20,000 nucleotides of DNA, taken from positions 1,033,805 to 1,053,804 of the forward strand of contig NW_004754923.1 of the NCBI RefSeq assembly GCF_000188695.1. The letters are read 5' to 3'. Both the position numbers and the translations under genes were made by a program. Positions within the stretch are counted from its first letter, which is position 1. Every line of letters starts with the position of its first letter. Positions 1 to 19,220 of the stretch are shown in pieces. The notes below the pieces were generated by a model. It was not told the DNA's origin, made no database searches, and saw only the letters and a program-made list of their open reading frames with translations. This DNA is from Salpingoeca rosetta. Lineage: Eukaryota > Opisthokonta > Choanoflagellata > Craspedida > Salpingoecidae.

Positions 1-898
1 CACGCACACTCACGCACACTCACACACACGCATACACACTCACGCACACGCACCTGAGCAGTACACCACTTGAAAAGGGATGCGTGTTGGCATCTCGACC
101 GGCCGCAGCGGAGCTGATTCCTTTTAATTTGCGTGTCTTGTGTAGTGTGTTGTTTATAGCCAGCCAGCCCTGCCTGGCCTTGTATCCCTTGTGTTTTGTG
201 CGGTGTTGTGGTGGTGGTGGTAAGTCGCCCTTGCTCAAGACTACGAATGCTTTGCCCGCTCCTGCCGGGCCTCATCAGCGACAACAGCCAGCCAAGCGAG
301 CGACTCAAAGCAGCGTCGTCGTCCTCCTCAGAAACCCTTCTTCTTCGTCCTTGCCCACCAGTTTGTTTGTGTGCGTTGTGCTGTTGTCCAAGATTTGCAC
401 AAAGTCTTTAGTGAATTTTCCGACAGGGTGTTAGATTGACATTGAATCTTACCCGGGCCGTTTTATTTTGTTGGTCAGGGGTTTGGTTTGCCTGCACGCA
501 AAAAATTTTTGTGTTGTGGCTTTGTTTTTGTGGCTGGAGAGAGAGAGAGAGACCATTCCAAGCACGCCACCACCCAAAACAACCTCCACCCACCCAACAC
601 CACCAACCAACCAACAAGGGTGCGGCCAGGGCCAACCCACTCCCAGGAGAAGGAAAAGACAAGTCCCTCCCTTCCTTCCCACCACGCGCGCGAGACAACA
701 AGAGAGAGAGAGAGAGAGACAACAAGACAACAAAGAGCCACCCAGCGCTCTTGCTTTCGTGCTTTTCTTTCTGCCCCCTTTTTTTTTTTCTTTTGCCCCA
801 AGGACTTGCTTGCTTCTCTCCACTTGTTCTCGTTGCTCTTCTCCTCTTCCTCTCCTCAGCTCAAGACCACTGCGTGGCGTGGAACGGCGGCGCAAACC
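1..898. other. Upstream flank and probable 5' leader of the first gene
   Basis: No credible coding region is seen. Bases 1-53 are imperfect CA/CACT/CACG repeats. Short GA runs lie at about 537-552 and 701-719, and a strongly pyrimidine-rich stretch covers about 760-858. That tract ends in CAG at 857-859, which looks like a 3' splice site 40 bases before the ATG at 899, so the first gene may have an intron in its 5' leader. The open frames here (for example 84-434 and 436-984 on the plus strand) are low complexity and resemble no family. The transcription start cannot be placed from sequence. Confidence 0.5.
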
Positions 899-2333
899 AT
901 GGTGGTGGCTGTGCTTGGCATCATCTTGTTGGCACTTGTGAGTGTCAGCAGTGGTTCCACAAGCGTGGACCAGCAACCCGCTGAAGCAACCACCTTTGAG
1001 CGCCTCGATCAATCTCAGACTGGCCGTGTGACCACCTTCCACGTGCGTTCCATCCATTTTGCCCCACACGTCATATCTGTCTGTCTGTGTGTGTGTGGTG
1101 TGTGTGTGTGTGTGTGTGTGGTGTGTGTGTGTGTGTGTGTGTGTGCCCGTCTGTCTGTCTGTGTCTGCCTGTCTGTCTGTGTCTGTTTCCCTTTGCGTCT
1201 GAGTAGTGAGTGTGTGTTTTCGATGTGAGGGTTGAGCCGCTTGATCATTTTTCACACACGAATCCCTCAATCTCACAAGCTCACATGTCACGCACTGCAT
1301 CTGCACTCACTCGTCTCTCACTTGGTGACATTGTCGCTGTGCAGATCCCATCGAGCGGAGTGTGGCAGAGTTTCACTGCTGGTCTCACTGGAAACCTCAC
1401 TCGCCTTGATGTCCTCCTTGGCCAAGCAAAACCCGGTACGCAGCATGTGTGCGTGCGTGCGTGCGCGTTCGTTTGTGTGGTATGTGTGCGCACGCGTACT
1501 TAATTACTTACACTCACCCGCTCACGCCCCACCTGCCTCGCCTCCACCCCTTGCTCACTCAAACCTCCCGTGGTGTTCATTCTTGTATTTTGCAGGGGAC
1601 ACATGCAACACGTATGATGGCGATCTTGTGCTGTATGAGGGAAGCGGTCGCTTCCAGGCGCCGTTCTTCTCCCAGCACTCCCAATTGACCAGCCAACGCG
1701 TCGTGGGCTCGGAATGCCGGTGCACCAGCAAGGTACAACTAACTACCCATACATTCAGCACACAGAGAGATTTGTCAGTCGATGGCAACTCTGCAAATGG
1801 CGTGCACTTCTGGTGAAAGGAGGAGGTGCTTGACCTTGCTCTTCGCGGGGTTGCTGCGGCTGTGACGCTGTTCATCCCCCCGGGTTCATTCGTTGTTTAT
1901 TTTCGCAAGTTCGCACTCTCACTAGCACTTCTCCACCCCAACCGAACACTTTCCATGGCCCATGAACCGTGATGTCCACTATGGGCAGGACTGCGTTGTG
2001 TGGCAGTCATTTGTGCTGAGCTCCGCTGTTCCTGTCGTAGCTGGAGAGCGCTACTCTTTCTTCCTTTCCCCTCCACACCGCCACCGCCGTATATCCTTCC
2101 GCGTTGGCCTGGCCGTCGCCGACCTCTACACTGCCGGCAGCAACCACTTTGCGGTGAGCTTTTGTGTGTGTGTGTGTGTGTGTGCGTGTGCGTGTGCATG
2201 TGCGTGTGTGTACGGCTGAGTCTACACGTGGCATGTTTGTTCCATGTTTGTGCGTGTTTGCGTCTTTAGTTCCCTGCTTCAGCAACGTGCACTGCGCATC
2301 AACACTCACTCGCACACGCACACACACGCACAC

Positions 2334-2372
<39 letters not shown>

Positions 2373-3253
2373 AACGCGTATGTTCTCTCCCCCAACTCCC
2401 AATTCAGGCACCCGGGTATGACTTTACGTTCAAGACCTATGTCAACGTGGACAGCGACGCCGTGGATCTGAGCCAGCAAGAAGACAGCACGCAGCCCACC
2501 GGCAGTCCCGAAGGATCCACAGCAGAGCCCACCGACCGCAATGCCAGCAATAGCGCAGGTAGCGCCGTGCAGACGTCGCTGCTGGTGGCGGGCCTGGTGT
2601 GTGCAGCCACCATCTTCGTGGTGCTGGTGATGGCGTTTGTGCGGCGGCAGCGTCGCCGCGGCGCGCGGGTGCTGGCACTGGGCACATTCGCACCGCGCGG
2701 CACCGGAGACAAGAACAGCCGCATGCGTGGTGGCGACGCTGCAGATGTTGACGCCGTGGTGTTTGACGATCTCTTCTACCACGATGACGATGCGGCGGCA
2801 GCAGGGACGTGGCGGCAGACGTTTGAGGCCGCACTCGACGGCCAGCCGGTACAGCGGGCGTGGGATGCCGAGTCACAGCACTTCACGACAACCGTGTCCG
2901 GCGACGCTGGCCTGTGGCAGCGCCACCCTTCACCACTGTCGCACGAGCAAACCGAGGATGGCGGGCGTGGCGAGGGTCATGGACACGGGTGTGATGCTGA
3001 GGAGGCTGCTGCTGAGGCTGAGCTGCATCGGCATATGGGTGGTGTGGGTGCACGTGCTGCGCAGATGCGGGCGCGTGGGCACCAGCATACTGTGCTGTGG
3101 CTTGAGTTCAACGAGCCGTCCGCACATGACGGCGTGATGATGCCGTCAACCACACACAGTGGCAGCGGCGGCGATCGTGGTGGTGATTGGGATAACTGGG
3201 ACAGCGCTGACGTCTATGTTGATGACGCACACGCGAACGTGTCTACCACATAA
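899..3253 (+). CDS. Predicted type I single-pass membrane protein, ectodomain family unrecognised (5 exons, 481 aa)
   Basis: Exons are 899-1042, 1345-1435, 1596-1732, 1926-2153 and 2408-3253. All introns are GT-AG; three are phase 0 and the second is phase 1. The start sits in a strong context (AAACCATGG). Residues 1-19 form a signal peptide. The ectodomain (about 20-256) carries the pentapeptide VWQSF twice, at 54-58 and 149-153, Cys residues in the third and fourth exons, and N-glycosylation sequons at N65 and N245. A Ser/Thr/Pro-rich stalk precedes a transmembrane helix at about 257-278 and a basic stop-transfer RRQRRR. The cytoplasmic tail of about 200 residues is acidic and low complexity, ending in a DVYVDD segment. 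The domain looks beta-rich, with alternating hydrophobic residues, as in extracellular binding modules, but I cannot name it. A cell-surface receptor or adhesion role is inference from topology only. Confidence 0.78.
1084..1190 (+). repeat. TG then CTGT microsatellite in intron 1 of the membrane-protein gene
   Basis: An interrupted TG tract (about 1086-1145) passes into CTGT/CTGTGT units (about 1150-1187). It begins about 40 bases after the donor at 1043. Confidence 0.9.
2163..2371 (+). repeat. TG tract and CA tract in one intron (intron 4 of the membrane-protein gene)
   Basis: Intron 4 (2154-2407) has a TG-rich tract at about 2163-2211, right after the donor, and a CA-rich tract at about 2311-2371, close to the acceptor. 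On the transcript the two are complementary, so they could pair across the intron. Confidence 0.88.
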
Positions 3254-13049
<9,796 letters not shown>

Positions 13050-13412
13050 AAGTGATGTGAGTTGAATGTGTGTGTGTGTGTGCGGTTTGGTATTGCGCGT
13101 GCATGCTGCTGGTGTGTGCTCGTGTGTCTGCCCGTGTACTTGTTGGTTTTGGTTTGCTTTCTGGACTGGTGTTTGTGGTGGTATTTCTGGCGCTAAGCGT
13201 ATGTATGTAAAGTATTTGAGCTGATGAAACACGTCTACAAACGATGATGACAAGCGCACATGAACACGACGCATGAGCACGGTTGCTCGGTAGTTTGGCC
13301 AATTCGCATCACTCGCTGTGTACAAGACAAAGTTCAGGTGGGGGGGGGGAAGCAGGAAAGGGCAAGAGGAAAGTGGGAGGCAGCACATTCGTCAATGAAG
13401 CAGTAAGCAAGC

Positions 13413-13434
13413 AGGCCAACAGGCCAACAGGCCA

Positions 13435-13475
<41 letters not shown>

Positions 13476-13476
13476 C
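13413..13476 (+). repeat. AGGCCAAC repeat grading into AGGC repeat
   Basis: Three AGGCCAAC units (13413-13436) are followed by about ten AGGC units, which share the first four bases of the longer unit. Confidence 0.92.
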
Positions 13477-13876
13477 CACGGCACCATGCATGGATACGGT
13501 TGCAAACACACGAAGGGTCTTGTTCCATCACACGACACGTTGTGAAATGACGTGTGTGGTGCACAGACCAAGCCACAAATGCAAACACACACAGGTACAT
13601 GGGCTGGTGCTACAACCGCCACACTGACACACCCATCGTCAGTGGCTTCACTACAGTTAACAGACACACGAGCAAGTCATTCAAACGCAAAAGAAATGGT
13701 ATGCGTCGCAAACCAAACAAGTGTGGGCACACATACACGCGCATATGAGAGGACGACGCTGTGCACAAACACCGACGACACACGGAAGAGAAGGTACACA
13801 CACACGCGCGCGCGCAGATGATAACAAGACTGTCATGCACATGCAGTCGCTCGCATTATGACACACACGCACACAT

Positions 13877-14003
13877 GAATAAACAAACAAACAAACAAAC
13901 AAACAAACAAACAAACAAACGCACATACACACACACACACACGCACACGCACACACGCACGCACACACGCACGCACACGCACACACGCACACAAACACAT
14001 TAC
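13877..14003 (+). repeat. AAAC tetranucleotide repeat followed by CA/CACG repeat
   Basis: About ten AAAC units (13880-13920) are followed by imperfect CA/CACG units to about 14003. The tract ends about 30 bases from the stop codon of the minus-strand glycosyltransferase gene. Confidence 0.92.
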
Positions 14004-14032
14004 AGCCCGTCCGTGTTGTGTGACATGACATG

Positions 14033-15232
14033 TCACCAGTCTGTTACGTTGTCGTCTCTGAAGATGATTTGGCTGATGCGAGTTGGAATCATGTACAAGT
14101 ACTGCAGGAAGGAGATGACCCAGCCCATGTTTTTGCTTGCGGGGGTTACGTGCTTCTTGGCCGATGTCTCCACAAACTCAACCATGTCCACGCAGTCCGC
14201 GGCGCGGAAGGGGCGCGCGTCAAAGGTGTAGTTGACAGCCTGCGCAATGGCACGCTTGGCCGATGCGGCGTGCTCGTAGTTGACGAGGAACCCGTTGACG
14301 CCGTGACGGACCTGACTGCGGAAGCCGTTGCCGTCTTGCACGACAACCGGCGTGTGGCACAGGAGGGACTCGTGCACGGTCATGCCATATGTTTCAAAGT
14401 CGGACGCGGAGACGGTGACGTCTGCGGCCTTGTAGTAGAGGCGCAGGTCGTGCTGGCTCAGCATCTCCGCCACGACCACGATGCGGTTGTCCTGGGCCTG
14501 CCGCTGCATAAACTCCTCGCGCAGGCTGCCATCGCCGACAAGCGCAAGCACAAAGCCGTCGGGGATGCAGTCGAAGAGGAGGCTGATGCGCTTCTCTGGC
14601 GCGAAGCGGCCTGCGAACAGCATCACCTTTGTGTCGGCGGGGTGGCCCTTGATGAGGCGCTCCCGCACGGCAGCGACGGCGGCTGGCTCATCGTGCTCCT
14701 TGAAGACGTCGGCCTTGAAGCCTTGGTCAATGTAGCCGGAGATGCGGAAGCCGCGCTTGCGGAGCATGCACATGTAGTCGTGGCTGGTGGTGAGGATGTG
14801 GGTGAAGGCTGATCCGTAGCTGCGCAGGAAGAAGGTGCTGGCGGCGTCGTAAAACTGGAAGAGAAACGCGTTGAGCACGTGCTTGCCAATGGCCATGAAG
14901 TTGGTGTGGATGACCCATATGCTTGGCACGCCCAGGCGCCAGCACTCGAGGCCGATGCAGGCGACTAGCGCGCTGTCTGGGCACACCACGACGTCGGAGC
15001 GCTTGATGGCCTCGCGGATGATGTCCATGTTCTTGAGGCTGACCTTGATCATCCGGAAGCCCGGGTGGGGGCGGAAGAACGCATGTTCCAAGGACCCGTT
15101 CCACGAGGAGAGGACCTCCACCTCGTGGCCGCGGGCCTTGAGCTTCTCTGTCAGTACCTTGTACGTGATGGCCACGCCGCCGCCAACGTGCATGGCCTCA
15201 CTCGACACAGGCGCAATCACAAGCACCCGCAT
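14033..15232 (-). CDS. GT4-type glycosyltransferase, SQD2-like (intronless, 399 aa)
   Basis: The frame reads from ATG at 15232 to TGA at 14035-14033 as one exon. The protein has the two-domain GT-B layout. The N-terminal half has a VGGG loop (residues 16-19) and IWVIHTN (105-111). The C-terminal half begins with AGRFAPEK (207-214), carrying the Arg/Lys pair that contacts the donor phosphate, then VGDGS (232-236) and an EX7E motif (E280, E288) in FETYGMTVHE. These place it in family GT4. The order and spacing resemble SQD2-like and related sugar-nucleotide transferases, but donor and acceptor cannot be read from sequence. A C-terminal hydrophobic, aromatic stretch (371-390) might touch membrane. 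The frame stays open upstream to 15481, but that stretch is repeat-derived, so I chose the ATG next to the first conserved strand (RVLVIAP). It is not PIG-A: the expected PIG-A motifs are absent. Confidence 0.88.
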   Translation of the reverse strand: MRVLVIAPVSSEAMHVGGGVAITYKVLTEKLKARGHEVEVLSSWNGSLEHAFFRPHPGFRMIKVSLKNMDIIREAIKRSDVVVCPDSALVACIGLECWRLGVPSIWVIHTNFMAIGKHVLNAFLFQFYDAASTFFLRSYGSAFTHILTTSHDYMCMLRKRGFRISGYIDQGFKADVFKEHDEPAAVAAVRERLIKGHPADTKVMLFAGRFAPEKRISLLFDCIPDGFVLALVGDGSLREEFMQRQAQDNRIVVVAEMLSQHDLRLYYKAADVTVSASDFETYGMTVHESLLCHTPVVVQDGNGFRSQVRHGVNGFLVNYEHAASAKRAIAQAVNYTFDARPFRAADCVDMVEFVETSAKKHVTPASKNMGWVISFLQYLYMIPTRISQIIFRDDNVTDW

Positions 15233-15257
15233 GCTGCCGTCGCTTTGAGATGGTGGT

Positions 15258-15425
15258 GGGTGTGAGGTGGAGGGAAGGGAGTGCGTGCTGCACAGCAGGC
15301 GTTGTTGTGTGGTGCCTGTGCTGCTGTAGTTGTGTGTGACAACTTGTGTGGGGTGTGGGAAGGGAGAGGAAGAAGGTGCGTGCTGCACAGCGAGTCTTGT
15401 TGTGTGTGTGCACGAACAGCACAAC
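15258..15425. repeat. Imperfect direct duplication upstream of the glycosyltransferase gene
   Basis: GTGCGTGCTGCACAGC occurs at 15281-15296 and 15376-15391, a period of 95 bases. Both copies are preceded by GGGAAGGGAG-like purine-rich DNA and followed by TTGTTGTGTG. About 70 bases on each side are recognisably alike. Confidence 0.7.
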
Positions 15426-15478
15426 AGTTGTTCCTCCTGTCTATTTCGTGCAATTGCATCAAAAACCACTTGTGTGGT

Positions 15479-15590
<112 letters not shown>

Positions 15591-15630
15591 TCGAGCTATG
15601 GTGGTTGACGTGCTCAAGACACGCACGCAC

Positions 15631-15720
15631 ACGCATACTCGCACACGCGCGCACACATGCACACACACTCGCACACGCGCGCACACATGCACACACACTC
15701 GCACACACGCACACTTATGC
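15631..15720 (+). repeat. 30-bp minisatellite, three tandem copies
   Basis: Units 15631-15660, 15661-15690 and 15691-15720 line up without gaps. Each starts with AC and ends with ATGC or TATGC around a CTCGCACACGCGCGCAC core. The first two copies differ at two positions and the third has a few more changes. It begins 74 bases beyond the GPKOW stop, probably in its 3' untranslated region or just after it. Confidence 0.85.
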
Positions 15721-15793
15721 ACAGTCTCAGTCCTGTATTTGTCATACACACTACGTGCAAACGAGCGAGCAACAAGCGAACGAGCAAACACGC

Positions 15794-18700
15794 CTAGAAG
15801 CCGCTATCTTGGCCCAGGTATTCAGACACATCATCAAAGGACACGACGCATGTCTCGTTGTCCTCGTCCTCAAACTGCACGACAACTTGCTCCTTCTTGC
15901 GAATGCGCTGTAAACATCATCCACGCATGAACGTGCAGGTGTGTGTGAGTGAGTCAGTCGGCGCATGGTGGAGGAAGTGGGGTTGCATGAGGTGCGAGAT
16001 GCGTCTCAAAGAAGGCCACGACAACCACTCGGAATTTGTCACATAACACGAATAAACAACAACAACAACAACAACTTAAACAACTTAAACAACTTATACA
16101 ACAACTTAAACAGCAACACGACATGAACGCACGCAAAGACACGTGCACATGCATAACACACCTCCAACATTCTGCCGACTTCGCCGCGGTGGTTACCGCG
16201 AACGCAGAGCACGCGCGCATTTGGCTGCTTGGGCACAATTGTCTCCAAGTCGCGCTGTCGCAGGCCTGGATGGTGTCGAAGAGTCGCGTGTGCATGTGTG
16301 CGTGTGTGCATGTATGTGTGCATGTATGCATATGTGCATCGGCGTGTGAGTTTGACCATCAAATGCAAATGGGTATCTCAATGTGGATGCGTATGTGCAC
16401 TGCACAAGGGGCGCTGGCGGCAGCGAAACACGGCACCTCATCCATATACAATAAACACAAACATCCAAGTGCGCATAAAACCACACATACGGGGGAGAGA
16501 ACGCGCAGGTGCATTTACCTTCAAGCATGGAGCCTTCGTCGGTGATGCACGTGATCTCATCCACAGACATGACATCCATCACCCGCACCTGTAAACAGAT
16601 GGCGTGACAAGCAAGACAACGACGTGGATGGGTAGGCGTATATACCATGTTGTGCGATGTGACGTGATGCGATGTGATGTGATGCGATTTGATGAGACGA
16701 GTTGATATGTGAGCTGGTGCCAGCGTCAGGCACATGCGTGTTCGCACAAAAAATAGTACACACGCACGCACACACACGCACACACACGCACACACACACA
16801 CACACACACGCACACACCTTGCGGTTGTAGTGCTTGCCGCGTGCAAACGTTTCGCTGATGATGCGAACACGAATATCGGGACACACCCATATCTGTCGTT
16901 ACGTTGCCGAGCATTGGTGATGAACCAGCAAAGTCGATGAGTCAAACGCATTGAGGAACGCCCACGAGCACAAAAGCTTCCGCACGCAACGTATTTGTTA
17001 AACAAACACGTGTGTCAGCACACACAAACACACATGTTCACACACAAACGCACATACTCACACTATTCCCGCTCTTCAACCCCCCCCCCCTCCACACACA
17101 CATACACAACGACGCACCGCTGGCTGCCGCTTGGATGAGGTTGAGCGCTTGGGGCGCTTGGAGATGTGCGCACTACCGTGTCCACGATGCCGGCCATCAC
17201 CACGGTAATCATCATCGTCATCATCACCAAGCACAACTGCTGCTGCTCTGTGGCGTCTTTTGCGACTGGCATCATCCGCGCCACCGTCACGACCGCGCTC
17301 GCCTTCTCCTGCGGCTCTCCTTCGGCTGCTGCTGCTGCTGCTGCTGCTGCTTGCACCACGATCTCTAACGTCTGTATCATCCCTTGGTCTCCTGTCATCA
17401 GCATCACGGGTATCATGGGACGACGACGAAGAGTCATCGTCATCATCATCACTGTCGCCACCACCCCGCCTCTCTTTCTTCTTGTGTTTCTTGCCCTTCT
17501 TGCCCTTCTTGCTCTTCTTCTCCTTCTTCTTCTTCCTGCTACCACCTCGTGTCGCATCATCCTCAGGCGATTGCTCGCGCCCGCTTCTTCTCATATCCGC
17601 ACTCACATCCATGTCGCCGCCACCACCATCACGTCGCCTCCTCGACCGGCCGGCATCATCACCGCCATCGTCGTCGCCATCATCCCTGTGTCCACTGCCA
17701 CGACCCCGGTCGAGTTGCCTCGACTCCCTGCCACCATCACCACGATCACGATCACCATCACCACGATCACCATCGCGACGGCTGTGCCTGCGCTCTTGCT
17801 CTTGCTTGGCGAGGACGGCATCGACGCCCCCCGATCGCAGCAGCGCCACGCGGGCCTTGTAGTCTGTGGAGGCAACGGGCCGCACACGCCGCTCGTCCAC
17901 CGTTATCACGGCCCCGCTCAGCGCCAGGCGCACGTCAACTTGCAGGTTATGCAGCCGCGTGATGGTTCCTGCGTGGCCCTCGTGTGCACCGCTGACAACG
18001 AACACGTATGCGCCGCGCTGCATGCGCACAACTTCTTCCTCATACACCTGCTCGGACGCCCGCTTGATGTTGCGCGCCCGGCCGTCTGCGCCAATCTTGG
18101 CCGACACCTGCGACACGGAGGTGCGCTTCTCCCCCGGCTTGATGTACTTCTTGGCCATGTGCTTGTAGTCTGGTTTGAGCTCAAGATCGCGCGTGGCGCC
18201 GAGGCCGAGCCGGTTCATGCGCGGCACATACTCGATGGGCTCAATCAGGCCCTGGAAGGTCCCGCCAATGGCCTCCCCTTCCTTCCACCCCATACCGCGC
18301 AGCATGGCTGCGCCAAACGCGTCCACAGGCACGCGGTCGTAGTCGTCGAGCTTGGACTCGTCTGGCCGCTGCGCCACATCCATCTTGAACTTCTCGTCGT
18401 CCGTTTGCGCCTGCTCCGTGCCCGGCGCCCGGTTGCGCATGAGCAGCGGGATGGCGTCAATCTCTTCCTTTTGGACGTCCTCCTTTGACGACAGGATGGC
18501 CTCGATGGCTCGCTGCTCCAACGTTTTCTTCTTGCTCGCAGCAGCAGCAACAGCAGCAGCAGCATCGGCTGTGCTCCCAGACAGTGCCGCGCCCGACTCC
18601 TGCTGCTTCTGCTTGCCAAGGGCAGCACGCAGCTTCTCCTCCGCCGTCATGTGCTTCTCCTTTTCCTTTTCGTTCTGCTTTGCGCGCTCCGCTTCCTCTG

Positions 18701-19220
18701 CCGCTGCCTTCTCCGCTGCGGTAGGGTCCTGCCACGCGTTGACCTTCTGCAGCGGGATGACAAGGTCCACCTTCTGCGACTTTCTCACTTCTTCCAGCGG
18801 CCGCGCATCATCAAAGGATGAGAGGAACTGCACGCTCCCAGCAGTGCCTGAAGCATCGTCATCATCATAGTCATCGCCATCGTCGTCGTCGTCCTTATCA
18901 TCGCGACGACTGCTTCCGTGTTTTCTACTCGTCCTTCGTGAGGATGACGATGACAACGACGATGGCTTCGTCTTTCCACCACCGAGTGCAAATGAGATGG
19001 GCTTCTTGCTGCGGTTGCTGCTACTGCCACTACTGCTGCTGCCGTTGCTGCCGTTGCTGCCACTTTTGACGCCACCGAGGCTAAAGGAGATTCCTCTGCT
19101 CCCTTTCTGTTCCCGTTGTTGTTCCTGCTGTTCCTGCTGTCGCTGCTGCTGTTGTGACGGTCTTTGGTCCTGCCCAGCAGCACCACCATCGCCCCGATCG
19201 CCGCCGCTGCCACCCACCAT
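15794..19220 (-). CDS. GPKOW: GPKOW/Spp2-type G-patch and KOW spliceosomal protein (5 exons, 821 aa)
   Basis: Exons in transcript order: 19220-17118, 16892-16818, 16588-16519, 16265-16162 and 15907-15794, all with GT-AG introns. In yeast Spp2 and human GPKOW the G-patch recruits and activates the DEAH helicase Prp2/DHX16 in the activated spliceosome. Seen here: N-terminal ISFSLGG (about 43) and ISFALGGGK, a DLVIPL segment, DAIPLLMRN, a G-patch at about 302-345 (MLRGMGWKEGEAIG with NRLGLGA), KOW1 at about 403-450, a linker of about 230 residues rich in Arg-Asp, Lys and Ser, then WVCPDIRVRIIS (from 703), TDEGSMLEG and KOW2 at about 766-784. It ends in EYLGQDSGF. It is much longer than human GPKOW (about 476 residues) because of the linker. 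The start at 19220 has a strong context (AGCATGG); an in-frame ATG at 19301 is an alternative. Confidence 0.92.
16057..16110 (+). repeat. AAC and AACTTAAAC repeats in GPKOW intron 4
   Basis: A short AAC trinucleotide run is followed by about four 9-base CAACTTAAA units. It lies in the last GPKOW intron (16161-15908) and reads TTTAAGTTG on the sense strand. Confidence 0.85.
16280..16345 (-). repeat. CA/CATGCA-rich tract near the acceptor of GPKOW intron 3
   Basis: On the sense strand, repeated CATGCACACA-type units lie just before the acceptor at 16266-16267. The plus strand reads TGTGCATGTATG. Confidence 0.8.
16757..16817 (-). repeat. TG tract starting at the donor of GPKOW intron 2
   Basis: The plus strand shows CACACACG units; on the GPKOW sense strand this is GTGTGTGCGTGTG beginning with the donor GT itself (16817-16816). 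Confidence 0.9.

Larger units (their letters stand above)
13050..14032. other. Gene-free gap between convergent genes
   Basis: This holds the 3' ends of KDM5 (plus) and the glycosyltransferase gene (minus). No coding region is recognised. Contents: TG-rich DNA just after the KDM5 stop, a poly-G run of about nine near 13340, AGGCCAAC and AGGC repeats (13413-13476), AAAC repeats (13880-13920) and CA/CACG repeats (13923-14003). One AATAAA lies at 13878-13883, too far from the KDM5 stop for a confident poly(A) signal. Confidence 0.6.

Noticed and set aside
1..60. Telomeric repeat at the window start
   Set aside because: The units are CACGCACACT/CACACACG, not a known telomere motif such as CCCTAA, and similar DNA occurs throughout the window.
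449..1306. Minus-strand open frame of 285 codons at the window start
   Set aside because: It is dominated by His-Thr repeats from the TG array and by GA-rich DNA, and it overlaps the signal-peptide exon on the other strand.
14033..15232. PIG-A (GPI anchor GlcNAc transferase) assignment
   Set aside because: The gene is a GT4 enzyme, but the N-terminal half lacks PIG-A motifs; SQD2-like enzymes fit better.
15621..15720. CRISPR-like array at the 30-base repeat
   Set aside because: The units abut with no spacers and the host is eukaryotic, so this is a minisatellite.
17166..18488. Plus-strand open frame of 440 codons opposite GPKOW exon 1
   Set aside because: It is antisense to a well-supported conserved coding exon. 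The open frame comes from GC-rich codons and low-complexity runs, and no family is recognised.
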